42,594 nucleotides of DNA from Candidatus Izemoplasma sp. GTDB lineage: Bacteria; Bacillota_I; Bacilli_A; Izemoplasmatales; Izemoplasmataceae. The DNA lies in assembly GCA_007117625.1 (NCBI GenBank), contig SKGE01000037.1:1-42594 (forward strand). The letters are read 5' to 3'. Every line of letters starts with the position of its first letter. The stretch's first letter is position 1. The notes beneath the pieces are model-generated. The model was not told the origin of the DNA, searched no databases, and saw nothing but the letters and a program-made list of their open reading frames with translations. A program made the translations under genes and the position numbers. Of this stretch, positions 7,558 through 15,664 are shown one piece after another.

Positions 7558-8595
7558 ATGTCCAAAACAACACATGTTGGTATCGTTGGTACGGGGATTT
7601 ATTTGCCGAAACAGACCATTGATGCCAAAACCATTGCAGAAAAAACACAAGGTGTATGGACAGAAGATGCCGTTGTTGAAAAACTCGGTATTAAAACGAT
7701 TTATGTTCCATCTGAAGAAGATGGTACACAAGAAATGGCTTATTACGCTGCGAACGATGCCCTAAAAAATACGGGCATCGAACCAGCTTCTATTGATGTA
7801 ATATTATCGATTGGTGAAGAGTGGAAAGAGTACCCTTTAACTACAACTGCACTTTATGTGCAAGGGAAAATTGGTGCGGTGAATGCCTGGGGCATTGATG
7901 TGCAAAACCGTTGTTCAACAGGAGTCAGTGCATTGAAAATGGCTAAGGATATGCTAATTGCCGATGATGATATCGATACGATTATGATAGTGGGTGGATA
8001 TCGCAATGGTGATTTTGTCGATTTTACTGATCGGCATATGTCGATGATGTATAATTTATCAGCTGGTGCTGGAGCCCTAATTTTGAAAAAGAATTACGGC
8101 AAGAATTTGTTATTGGGTTCACATATTGTATCGGATGGCACTTTAGCAAGAACGGCTGGGGTTGCGATTGGTGGAACCAAACAACCAATTACAAAAGATA
8201 ATATTGACACTGCCTATAAATCACTAAAACTGATGGAACCAGAAAAGATGAAAAATCGTTTGAACGAGGTTTCGATGGACAACTGGTTTAAATGTATCGA
8301 TAGAGCTTTAGAAAAATCAAACAAAAAACGTGCAGATATAGACTATCTAGCTATTTTGCATATCAAACGTTCAGGACACAATGCGATGCTTGAAACATTA
8401 GGTTTAGATAACAATCAATCGATCTATTTAGAGGATTACGGACATATTGGTCAAATTGATCAAATTTTATCATTACATTTAGGGCTTAAGCAAAATAAAA
8501 TACAAGATGGATCAATTGTTTGTATGATTGCAGCGGGCATTGGCTATGCATGGGGTGCATCAATTATTCAATGGGGTGAAAAAGATCATGAGTAA
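7558..8595 (+). CDS. Ketoacyl synthase III / HMG-CoA synthase-like protein with altered triad
   Basis: Thiolase-fold condensing enzyme of the KAS III/HMG-CoA synthase group, 345 residues. The acyl-accepting cysteine is Cys119 in VQNRCSTGVSAL. A histidine at 268 (LHIKRSGHN) fits the catalytic His, but the usual HQAN context is absent. The third residue, an Asn in FabH (YGNT), is replaced: here the block reads DYGHIGQIDQ, with His296 at that place. It is therefore unlikely to be a normal malonyl-ACP condensing FabH. The context (thiolase, reductase, Liv importer, CoA-transferase) suggests a CoA-ester condensation or lyase step, or acyl transfer. GGAG precedes ATG 7558, and the end overlaps the permease gene by 8 bases. 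The fold is sure, the reaction open. Confidence 0.8.
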   Translation: MSKTTHVGIVGTGIYLPKQTIDAKTIAEKTQGVWTEDAVVEKLGIKTIYVPSEEDGTQEMAYYAANDALKNTGIEPASIDVILSIGEEWKEYPLTTTALYVQGKIGAVNAWGIDVQNRCSTGVSALKMAKDMLIADDDIDTIMIVGGYRNGDFVDFTDRHMSMMYNLSAGAGALILKKNYGKNLLLGSHIVSDGTLARTAGVAIGGTKQPITKDNIDTAYKSLKLMEPEKMKNRLNEVSMDNWFKCIDRALEKSNKKRADIDYLAILHIKRSGHNAMLETLGLDNNQSIYLEDYGHIGQIDQILSLHLGLKQNKIQDGSIVCMIAAGIGYAWGASIIQWGEKDHE

Positions 8596-9496
8596 TGTCA
8601 TACAAGTGCTTTTTAACAGTCTAAGGCTAGGAAGTATTGTTGCACTAGCAACATTAGGGATTGTTTTAATCTTTAGAACTAGTAGAGCAACAAACTTTGC
8701 ACAGGGGACGATTGGCACATTTAATGCCTTTATTGCTGCTTATTTTTCAATACGCGTAGGATTAAGCGTATGGACTTCAATGCTAATTGCTCTAGTCACA
8801 GCCTTTATCATGGGTGTTGTTATTGATAAGCTGTTTATTAGACCTGCGGCGAAGGCGAACCCCGTATCCAAACAAATATTAACTTTGGGGATAATTTTGA
8901 TTTTAGTGGGTATCATGAACTCAAGTATTGGTTTTTTAAACACCGTTTTTCCATCGGTCACTGTTCGCCCACAGCCTTTCTTTACAACTGAAATGCAAAT
9001 TTTAGGTGCACGTGTAGGGCACAATACGTTGTTTATTTTCGGTTTAACCATATTCCTAATGGCAGTCATTTTCTTCGTTATTCAGAAAACAAGGTGGGGA
9101 CTTGCAACGCGTGCAACCGCATCAAACGAACCCATTGCCAGGTTAATGGGCGTCCCTACTAAGACCATTACAATGTTTTCTTGGGCGATTGCTGCAATGC
9201 TAGCTGCGATTGCTGGGATTTCTTTAGCACCTGGACCAGGGATTGATGTTAATCTATTGCTCGGTGTTCAAATCAGTGCGTTTTTCGCGGCTGTTTTTGG
9301 AGGATTCTCCACTTTTTTTGGACCCGTTGTGGCTGCTTACTTACTTGGGTTTGCAATCAGTTTAGGCGCATTTGTATTTTCAACCATGGGTGGAAGTGCT
9401 GTGTTTGCTGAAATACTTGTTTATACTTTGGTGCTTGTCATACTATACTTTAAACCATTCGGCTTATTTGGTAAGCCACCGGTTCGAAAGGTATAG
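8588..9496 (+). CDS. livH: Liv-type ABC importer, permease (LivH family)
   Basis: Membrane permease of the branched-chain amino acid/organic acid (HAAT) ABC importer family. About eight hydrophobic helices are visible; the family traits are NFAQGTIGTFNAF near the N-terminus and TRWGLATRATASNEPIARLMGVP, the cytoplasmic coupling loop that contacts the ATPase. ATG 8588 gives MSNVIQVLFNSLRLGS, typical for LivH, and GGGGTGA lies upstream; the longer frame starting at 8528 runs inside the previous gene and is unlikely. The start overlaps the preceding stop in ATGAGTAA. Substrate may be any short carboxylate or amino acid; the surrounding CoA enzymes favour an organic acid (inference). Confidence 0.9.
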   Translation: MSNVIQVLFNSLRLGSIVALATLGIVLIFRTSRATNFAQGTIGTFNAFIAAYFSIRVGLSVWTSMLIALVTAFIMGVVIDKLFIRPAAKANPVSKQILTLGIILILVGIMNSSIGFLNTVFPSVTVRPQPFFTTEMQILGARVGHNTLFIFGLTIFLMAVIFFVIQKTRWGLATRATASNEPIARLMGVPTKTITMFSWAIAAMLAAIAGISLAPGPGIDVNLLLGVQISAFFAAVFGGFSTFFGPVVAAYLLGFAISLGAFVFSTMGGSAVFAEILVYTLVLVILYFKPFGLFGKPPVRKV

Positions 9497-9501
9497 GTGA
9501 T

Positions 9502-10563
9502 ATGATGGAAAAAGCTAAAATTATTCTTACGAAAATGTATGAGGTTTTTAAACGCTCGCCACAACTTCACTTTGTATTCGTAGGTATCGTGTTAATAATC
9601 ATTGGACGTATTGTCGTATCTGGATCAAGTCATACAAACATCAATATATTAGCTGAAGTTGTCATATATGCAGTTGTAGCTTTAGGATTAAACTTGTTAC
9701 TAGGGTTTAGTGGTTTAGTTTCACTTAGTACTGCGGCATTTATGGGAATTACGACTAATTCTATGTATGTTTTCATGGTCGATTATGAAATTTCTTTCTT
9801 AATGGCTGCTTTAATGGCAATGATTATTTGCGGACTACTAGGTCTTATTGTAGGGTTGTTATCGCTAAAGATGGAAGGAATCTATCTCGGTATTGCAACG
9901 TTGTTCATTGGCCATATTACCATTAGAGTTATTGAAGCATTTGATATCTTTGCTCGAGGAAATTTGCGAAGATTTCCACAAATAACCTACTTTTTTGACT
10001 TTCAACGCAGCATCTTAATAAGGGATCAACGTATTGATTTGTATACGCTTGTCGTCATTGCAATGGTGCTTATGTTTATTGTCATATACAATATTTTCAA
10101 GAGTCCAACAGGTAGATCTTTAATGGCTATAAGTCGGAGCCAACATGCTGCCTTAGCCATGGGTATAAGTGTTCGAAAGTATCGTTTATTGGCGTTTGTC
10201 ATTGCTACAACGGTAGCTTCATTTGGTGGCGTCTTACACGTTGCTTATTTTCAAACAACCGGTGCATCTGGTAAATGGGGACTAGGACTTAGTTTGATAA
10301 TATTGTCAGTTGTTGTCATTGGGGGGATGAAATCATTCCATGGCATGTTACTTGGGTCATTTATTATCATTGGAATTCCGGCTTTATACTTAAGAGACAT
10401 ACCATTCTTATCAGGTTTTGATGATATTTTAACAGGACTATTAATTGTTTTAGTTATTTTGTTTTACCCTTATGGTGCGATGCAGATTGGATATGACTTG
10501 AAAAAATTATACTACAAAGCCAAAGCTAAATATAAAGCAAGGGTGGTGAAACGTGATGAGTAA
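9502..10563 (+). CDS. livM: Liv-type ABC importer, permease (LivM family)
   Basis: Second membrane permease of the same importer. It has about nine hydrophobic segments, the LGLNLLLGFSGLVSLSTAAFMGI stretch typical of LivM and the coupling loop SPTGRSLMAISRSQHAALAMGISVRKYRLLAF. Length (353) is usual. The C-terminus is a lysine-rich cytoplasmic tail. ATG 9502 and ATG 9505 are adjacent and either may be used. The end overlaps the next gene by 8 bases in ATGAGTAA, so the transporter genes are translationally coupled. Confidence 0.9.
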   Translation: MMEKAKIILTKMYEVFKRSPQLHFVFVGIVLIIIGRIVVSGSSHTNINILAEVVIYAVVALGLNLLLGFSGLVSLSTAAFMGITTNSMYVFMVDYEISFLMAALMAMIICGLLGLIVGLLSLKMEGIYLGIATLFIGHITIRVIEAFDIFARGNLRRFPQITYFFDFQRSILIRDQRIDLYTLVVIAMVLMFIVIYNIFKSPTGRSLMAISRSQHAALAMGISVRKYRLLAFVIATTVASFGGVLHVAYFQTTGASGKWGLGLSLIILSVVVIGGMKSFHGMLLGSFIIIGIPALYLRDIPFLSGFDDILTGLLIVLVILFYPYGAMQIGYDLKKLYYKAKAKYKARVVKRDE

Positions 10564-11344
10564 GAAACCGCTCTTAAGCTTAGAAAATGTATCAATGAAC
10601 TTTGGTGGATTAAAAGCAGTCGATAATCTTTCATTCACCATTAATGAAAAAGAAATCATAGGATTAATTGGTCCCAATGGTGCTGGTAAAACCACGGTTT
10701 TTAACTGTGTAACACAGTTTTACAAGCAATATACAGGAAACATTAGCTATGTCAATCGTGACGATGAAACCGTAGACCTAAAAAATTATAAAGTAACGCA
10801 AATTGCGAGTTTAGGCATTGCTAGAACATTTCAAAATATTGAGTTGATACCTGATTTGTCAATTCTTGATAATGTATTAATTGGTGCGTTTAACCAATAT
10901 CAAACAAATGTTATCGCGCATATCTTTAGAACTCCTAAGATGAGACAACAAGAAAAAGAAATTAAGCAAAAAGCTGAGAATATTCTTGAAAGATTGAATA
11001 TATTACACTTAAAAGACTTTTATGTTGCGGGACAACCTTATGGAATCTTAAAAAAAGTTGAACTGGCACGCGCCTTAATAACGAATCCTAGACTAATTAT
11101 TTTAGATGAGCCTGCGGCTGGGTTAAACGATCGCGAGACCGATGAACTAGAAGCATTGGTTTATCAAATACGCGATGACTTCGACACTACGGTTTTACTC
11201 ATTGAACATGATATGGGATTAGTTATGAATATTTGTGATCGTGTCGTTGCCATCAACTTTGGAAAGTTTTTAGCCTACGATACACCCTTAAATATTCAAA
11301 AAAATCATCATGTTCAAGAAGCCTACTTAGGAAAGGATGAGTAA
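10556..11344 (+). CDS. livG: Liv-type ABC importer, ATPase (LivG family)
   Basis: Cytoplasmic ATPase of the importer. Walker A GPNGAGKTT (about residues 40-48), Q-loop ARTFQNIEL, a signature region reading YGILKKVELARAL in place of canonical LSGGQ (the YG-x-x-(R/K)-(R/K)-x-E-(L/I)-AR form common in LivG), Walker B LIILDEPAAGLN and an H-loop histidine in LLIEHDMGLVM. The LivG-specific C-terminal end AYLGKDE is present. ATG 10556 is preferred over the GTG at 10553; it overlaps the livM stop. It pairs with LivF encoded two bases downstream. Confidence 0.92.
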   Translation: MSKKPLLSLENVSMNFGGLKAVDNLSFTINEKEIIGLIGPNGAGKTTVFNCVTQFYKQYTGNISYVNRDDETVDLKNYKVTQIASLGIARTFQNIELIPDLSILDNVLIGAFNQYQTNVIAHIFRTPKMRQQEKEIKQKAENILERLNILHLKDFYVAGQPYGILKKVELARALITNPRLIILDEPAAGLNDRETDELEALVYQIRDDFDTTVLLIEHDMGLVMNICDRVVAINFGKFLAYDTPLNIQKNHHVQEAYLGKDE

Positions 11345-11346
11345 CT

Positions 11347-12162
11347 ATGGAAACAATACTTAGTGTGGAAGATTTACATGTTTCCTATGGTGCTATTCGA
11401 GCACTAAGAGGTGTTAGTTTAAAGGTTCCTAAAGGACAAATTGTGGCGATACTTGGTGCCAATGGTGCTGGTAAAACTACATTGCTGAAATGTATTTCGG
11501 GGATGGTGCCTTCACAGCAGGGACGTGTCGTTCATAATAACTTAGATATTACTGCTGTTGCAGTTGAAAAGATTACAGATGCAGGTATTTCACATGCGCC
11601 TGAAGGTCGTCAGATTTTTGCGGATATGACCGTGTTAGAAAACTTAAAAATTGGTGGATTTACCGTTAAGAATATCCAAGTAAAAGGTGAAAACATCCCT
11701 AATAATATCCGAACTAAGCGGATCAAGGCACTTATCCATCAAAACGGTGAAGACGCGCTTATTCATCTCAATAAAGCCGAGGCACTAAAATACAATCTAC
11801 GTCGTGTTTACTCGTTATTTCCGGTTTTAGAAGAGCGCCAAAACCAAGTTGCATCAACTTTATCTGGTGGTGAAATGCAAATGCTTGCGATTGGAAGAGC
11901 ACTGATGGGAAATCCTAATCTTCTTATTTTAGATGAACCATCATTGGGACTTGCGCCACTAATCGTCAAAAACATTTTTGAAGTTATTAAAGGTTTAAAA
12001 GCGCTTGGGATTTCTGTTTTAATTGTTGAACAAAATGCTTTACAAACACTAAAAATCGCGGATTATGCATATGTTTTACAGCTGGGTAAAGTTGTTAATG
12101 AAGGTAAAGCAGCGACCCTAATCAAAGATGAAGCTTTAATCGAAGCGTATCTTGGAAAGTAG
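11347..12162 (+). CDS. livF: Liv-type ABC importer, ATPase (LivF family) with internal insertion
   Basis: Second ATPase of the importer. Walker A GANGAGKTT (about residues 36-44), HAPEGRQIFADMTVLENL, signature LSGGEMQMLAIGRAL, Walker B LLILDEPSLGLAP and the H-loop region LIVEQNA (the LivF form with Gln). At 271 residues it is about 35 longer than usual LivF proteins. The extra segment sits between the Q-loop region and the family motif LFPVLEER, about residues 105-150, and is lysine-rich. It is in frame, so it is a real insertion in the helical subdomain, not an error. Last ATPase gene before the binding protein. Confidence 0.92.
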   Translation: METILSVEDLHVSYGAIRALRGVSLKVPKGQIVAILGANGAGKTTLLKCISGMVPSQQGRVVHNNLDITAVAVEKITDAGISHAPEGRQIFADMTVLENLKIGGFTVKNIQVKGENIPNNIRTKRIKALIHQNGEDALIHLNKAEALKYNLRRVYSLFPVLEERQNQVASTLSGGEMQMLAIGRALMGNPNLLILDEPSLGLAPLIVKNIFEVIKGLKALGISVLIVEQNALQTLKIADYAYVLQLGKVVNEGKAATLIKDEALIEAYLGK

Positions 12163-12215
12163 CAACTCGTTTGTTTATCAAACTTATAATATATAGAAAA
12201 AATAGGAGGATTCAA

Positions 12216-13466
12216 ATGAAAAAATTATTGTTAGCATTTATGTTAGTTGTAGGATTAACAGCTTTAGCAGCATGTGGCGGATCAGAAGATGAAGAAACAG
12301 AACATGCACAGGGTGTTACAGAAGATCGTATTTTAGTAGGAAACACTGCAGTTAATACTGGGGACTTAGCGTTTGTTGGTGCACCATTCTTAGCTGGTAT
12401 GCAAGCTTACTTCAATATGATTAATGAAAATGGTGGCGTATTAGGTGGTCGAGAAATCGAACTAATCCACTACAGTGATGGTTTTGATGGTGAAACTGGA
12501 TTAACCTTAACTCAAAGACTTGTTGAAGAAGATGAAGTCTTTGCAATGGTAGGACATTTTGGTACACCTACCGTTGGAGCGACTGATGAGTACCTTTCAC
12601 TATTAGGTGTTCCACGTGTTTATTATGGAACAGGAACTTCGCTAGTCTTTAATGACAACGCAACGACTTTAGGTGAGCGCGCAAGCTTCCCAGTTCAACC
12701 GGTTTATGAGCTTGAAGGTGAACTTATGGTTGCACGTGCGGTAGATCAATTTGATGCTGAACGCATTGGTTTACTTTATACTGCCAATGAAAATGGAAAT
12801 GAAATTAAAGCTGGTATGGAGCGCTTAGCGGCTGAACTTGGTGTTGAAGTTGTTGATGTTGTTGTATCAACTGCAGATATGGAAGCTGAAGCACTTAGTT
12901 TAGTAAATCAAGATGTTGACGTTATCGTTTTAGGAATGAATCAGTGGTCAGCAATCTCTGGTGCTGTTGCACTAGCAACTGCCGGGAATACTGCACCAGT
13001 TATGGTGAGCTATGTTGCTGCAGATACTTCATATGCAGATTTAGTTCATCCAGTCTTAGGTGCATTTGATATTTATGCAAATGCATGGGTTGACTTATTA
13101 GATGAATCTGGGGAAACATCACAAGGGTACTTAACTTACATCGAAGAAATCTCTAAAACACATCCTGAGTATGAAAATAACTCATTCGCAATTGCGGGAT
13201 GGATTGCAGCGATGGTATTTGTTGAGGGGTTAATGTTGATGGATGAAGATGAAGCGATTACGTGGGAAGCTTATGTTGAAGCGATGGAATCAGCTCCTTT
13301 ATCTTATGACTTAGGGGCAGACTTAGATTTCCGTAATGGGTTAAGAACAGGAACTCAAATTTTATCATTACTTAAAATGGGATATGATGCTGAACTAGAA
13401 GCTACTTATTTCGATATCGTAGCGCCAATGGAACATCTTGACGACATTATTTCACGCATAGAATAA
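12216..13466 (+). CDS. Liv-type ABC importer substrate-binding lipoprotein
   Basis: Extracellular substrate-binding protein (periplasmic-binding type I fold, LivJ/LivK group) anchored as a lipoprotein. Signal peptide with lipobox LTALAAC, lipid-modified Cys20. The mature start TEDRILVGNTAVNTGDLAFVG fits the ligand-lobe strand of the family, and MVGHFGTPTVGAT and FPVQP are hinge/ligand-pocket segments. ATG 12216 follows a perfect AGGAGG at 12204-12209; the frame is open further upstream to a TTG at 12171, without signal-peptide logic. A TATAAT at 12185-12190 and a small inverted repeat at 12169-12183 may give extra expression. The ligand is not predictable. A strong UUCG hairpin follows the gene. 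Confidence 0.9.
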   Translation: MKKLLLAFMLVVGLTALAACGGSEDEETEHAQGVTEDRILVGNTAVNTGDLAFVGAPFLAGMQAYFNMINENGGVLGGREIELIHYSDGFDGETGLTLTQRLVEEDEVFAMVGHFGTPTVGATDEYLSLLGVPRVYYGTGTSLVFNDNATTLGERASFPVQPVYELEGELMVARAVDQFDAERIGLLYTANENGNEIKAGMERLAAELGVEVVDVVVSTADMEAEALSLVNQDVDVIVLGMNQWSAISGAVALATAGNTAPVMVSYVAADTSYADLVHPVLGAFDIYANAWVDLLDESGETSQGYLTYIEEISKTHPEYENNSFAIAGWIAAMVFVEGLMLMDEDEAITWEAYVEAMESAPLSYDLGADLDFRNGLRTGTQILSLLKMGYDAELEATYFDIVAPMEHLDDIISRIE

Positions 13467-13475
13467 GTTTACTTT

Positions 13476-13517
13476 AACGAGTCGGGTGATTAATTCGTTA
13501 ATCACCCTTTTCTCGTT
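13476..13517 (+). terminator. UUCG-capped hairpin after the binding-protein gene (terminator or mRNA stabiliser)
   Basis: The inner stem is a 10-bp perfect repeat (13484-13493 with 13498-13507) closed by a TTCG tetraloop and followed by four T. An outer stem AACGAG/CTCGTT (13476-13481 with 13512-13517) extends it. Since the operon continues without an obvious new promoter, partial termination or protection of the upstream mRNA is likely. Confidence 0.7.
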
Positions 13518-13535
13518 GTTTGAGAGGAGATTATC

Positions 13536-14834
13536 ATGGCTAAAATTATTACAGTTGATGAAGCATTAAGTTTAATTAAAACTGGTGATCATATTGTTGC
13601 TGGTATGGCAGCAAGTGAAGGCAGAGCATTCTTTATGCGTTTACATGAAGTTGCTCAACGTGTCGAACAGGTGACGATTGATAATTGTTTACCACTTTAT
13701 CCTTACGAGTTTATTGTAAATGAAGCGTATGCCGATGTGTTTACTGTGAACAGTTGGTTCTTTTCAGGTGATTTGAGAAAGGCATTTAAAAACAAAAATA
13801 TCGCTTTTATTCCAAATCAACTGCATTTTGCAGGACAAAAACGTTCTGCCTTTAAAAAACCAAATGTTTTTGTCGGAGTTGCATCGATGCCTGATAAACA
13901 TGGGTTTGTATCACTATCACTTTCCAATGTTTATGAAAAGCATATGATGGAACAAGCCGATACCGTGATTTTAGAAATAAATCCGAATATGCCGAGAACA
14001 CATGGTGATTTAGAAGTTCATCAAGAACGCGTGGATTACTTCATTGAAGTTGATTATGCTGCACCAGAACTTCCTGATAGTGAACCGAATGAAAAAGATA
14101 CTAAGATTGGGGCGTTTATCGCTGAAAGAATTCATGATGGCGATACAATTCAGCTCGGGATTGGTGGCATTCCAAATGCCGTTGCGCTTGCGTTAATGAA
14201 CAAAAAGGATTTAGGGGTTCATACAGAGATGTTGACGACTGGTTTTATGAAGCTCTTTAAAAAAGGTGTTGTGACGAACCGTAAAAAAAGTCTCCACCGT
14301 GGGAAAATGGTTGCGGCTTTTGCGCTCGGTACCAGAGAACTTTATGATTTTATCGATGATAATCCAGCAGTGATGCTGCTTGATGGGAACTATGTTAATG
14401 ATCCAATGGTGATTGGCCAAAACGATAATCAAGTATCGATTAATACGACGATTGAAGTCGATTTAACAGGTCAGTGTTGCAGCGAATCCATCGGGACGAT
14501 GCAGTTTAGTGGCACTGGTGGACAGACCGATACCGCGACGGGAGCACAACGTGCTAAAAATGGCCGTAGTTTTATCGCACTTTATTCAACCGCAATGGTT
14601 CGCAATCCTAAAACGAATGAAAGAGAACCTATTAGTAAAATCGTTGCGACGTTGAAACCTGGTGCCGCCGTGAGTTTATCGAGAAATGATGTTGACATGA
14701 TTGTCACTGAGTATGGTGTTGCCGAATTAAAAGGTACATCGATTAAGGAACGCGTTGAGAGACTGATCGCAATAGCACATCCTGATTTTAGAGAATCACT
14801 TACTGAAGAAGCGAAAGCCATTGGGTATATTTAA
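13536..14834 (+). CDS. Acetyl-CoA hydrolase/CoA-transferase family protein (4-hydroxybutyrate CoA-transferase-like)
   Basis: CoA-transferase of the acetyl-CoA hydrolase/transferase family (Cat1, 4-hydroxybutyrate and butyryl-CoA:acetate CoA-transferases). It would move CoA from acetyl-CoA to an incoming carboxylate. The 432-residue single chain has both halves. Family traits: the CoA-binding GIGGIPNAV (about residues 206-214), catalytic glutamate 231 in HTEML, and the C-terminal ESIGTMQFSGTGGQTD block. The N-terminal half carries VFVGVASMPDKHGFVSLS. GAGAGGAGA precedes ATG 13536. The next gene starts inside its stop (TAATG). In this operon it is the obvious activation step for the acid carried by the Liv importer (inference). 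Confidence 0.88.
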   Translation: MAKIITVDEALSLIKTGDHIVAGMAASEGRAFFMRLHEVAQRVEQVTIDNCLPLYPYEFIVNEAYADVFTVNSWFFSGDLRKAFKNKNIAFIPNQLHFAGQKRSAFKKPNVFVGVASMPDKHGFVSLSLSNVYEKHMMEQADTVILEINPNMPRTHGDLEVHQERVDYFIEVDYAAPELPDSEPNEKDTKIGAFIAERIHDGDTIQLGIGGIPNAVALALMNKKDLGVHTEMLTTGFMKLFKKGVVTNRKKSLHRGKMVAAFALGTRELYDFIDDNPAVMLLDGNYVNDPMVIGQNDNQVSINTTIEVDLTGQCCSESIGTMQFSGTGGQTDTATGAQRAKNGRSFIALYSTAMVRNPKTNEREPISKIVATLKPGAAVSLSRNDVDMIVTEYGVAELKGTSIKERVERLIAIAHPDFRESLTEEAKAIGYI

Positions 14835-15655
14835 TGGCTACATTTACTTATCAAAGTAAGTCGATATATTATGACATGACAGGTGAAGATTCGACGAATG
14901 TTTTACTACTTTTAAACGGTATCATGATGTCGACGAAGAGTTGGGATCCCTTTATCGAAGGTTTTGCAAAGCAGTTTACCGTGCTGCGCGTGGACTTCTT
15001 TGATCAAGGTCAAAGTGAAAAGATGTCAGAACCTTATACGCAAGCCATTCAAGTTGATATGTTACAAGCTTTGTTAGGATATTTGAAAATAGAATCTGTA
15101 TATTTGGCTGGTATTTCTTATGGTGGTAGCATTGCTTTACAGTTTACCGCTAAGTATCCCAAGTTTGTTAAAAAACTTATGGTGTTTAATGCAACTGCTC
15201 ATACAAGTTCTTGGTTAAAAGCGATTGGAGATGGGTGGAACGCAGTTGCAAAACATCGCGATGGGGAAGCGTATTATCATATCACGATACCCTATATATA
15301 CTCACCACGGTTTTATCAAGAAAACCTTGCTTGGATGGAGGCGCGTAAAAAGCTTTTAGTACCTTTATTTAGTGATGGAACCTTTCTGGATGCGATTACG
15401 CGCTTAACCATTAGTGCAGAAACACACGATGTGCGTGATTCACTTTCTAGTATTGAGGTACCAACGCTCGTTGTCGCGAGTGAGCATGATTTTTTAACCC
15501 CACCTTACGAACAAAAGCACTTGGCAGAAAACATGCCAAATGCTGAATTGATAACTTTTGATGGATGTGGGCACGCGAGTATGTATGAAAAACCCAAATT
15601 ATTTACAAGTACAATTATAGGTTTTATTCAAGCAGAAGAAAATTATACGATTTAG
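14834..15655 (+). CDS. Alpha/beta hydrolase (first of two)
   Basis: Cytoplasmic alpha/beta-hydrolase, 273 residues, no signal peptide. Nucleophile Ser95 in the elbow GISYGGS, acid in EHDFLTPP (Asp about 219) and His in GCGHASMYEKP (about 247). The oxyanion region LLLNGIMMSTKSW replaces the common HG motif with NG. Translation is coupled to the CoA-transferase by a TAATG overlap. Substrates could be esters, lactones or thioesters; in this operon a role in freeing a hydroxy acid or hydrolysing an acyl-CoA is plausible but unproven. Confidence 0.85.
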   Translation: MATFTYQSKSIYYDMTGEDSTNVLLLLNGIMMSTKSWDPFIEGFAKQFTVLRVDFFDQGQSEKMSEPYTQAIQVDMLQALLGYLKIESVYLAGISYGGSIALQFTAKYPKFVKKLMVFNATAHTSSWLKAIGDGWNAVAKHRDGEAYYHITIPYIYSPRFYQENLAWMEARKKLLVPLFSDGTFLDAITRLTISAETHDVRDSLSSIEVPTLVVASEHDFLTPPYEQKHLAENMPNAELITFDGCGHASMYEKPKLFTSTIIGFIQAEENYTI

Positions 15656-15664
15656 GAGGAGATC

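Noticed and set aside
12171-12215. Extension of the binding-protein frame to a TTG at 12171
   Set aside because: It would put 15 residues ahead of a clear lipoprotein signal peptide, and AGGAGG serves ATG 12216.
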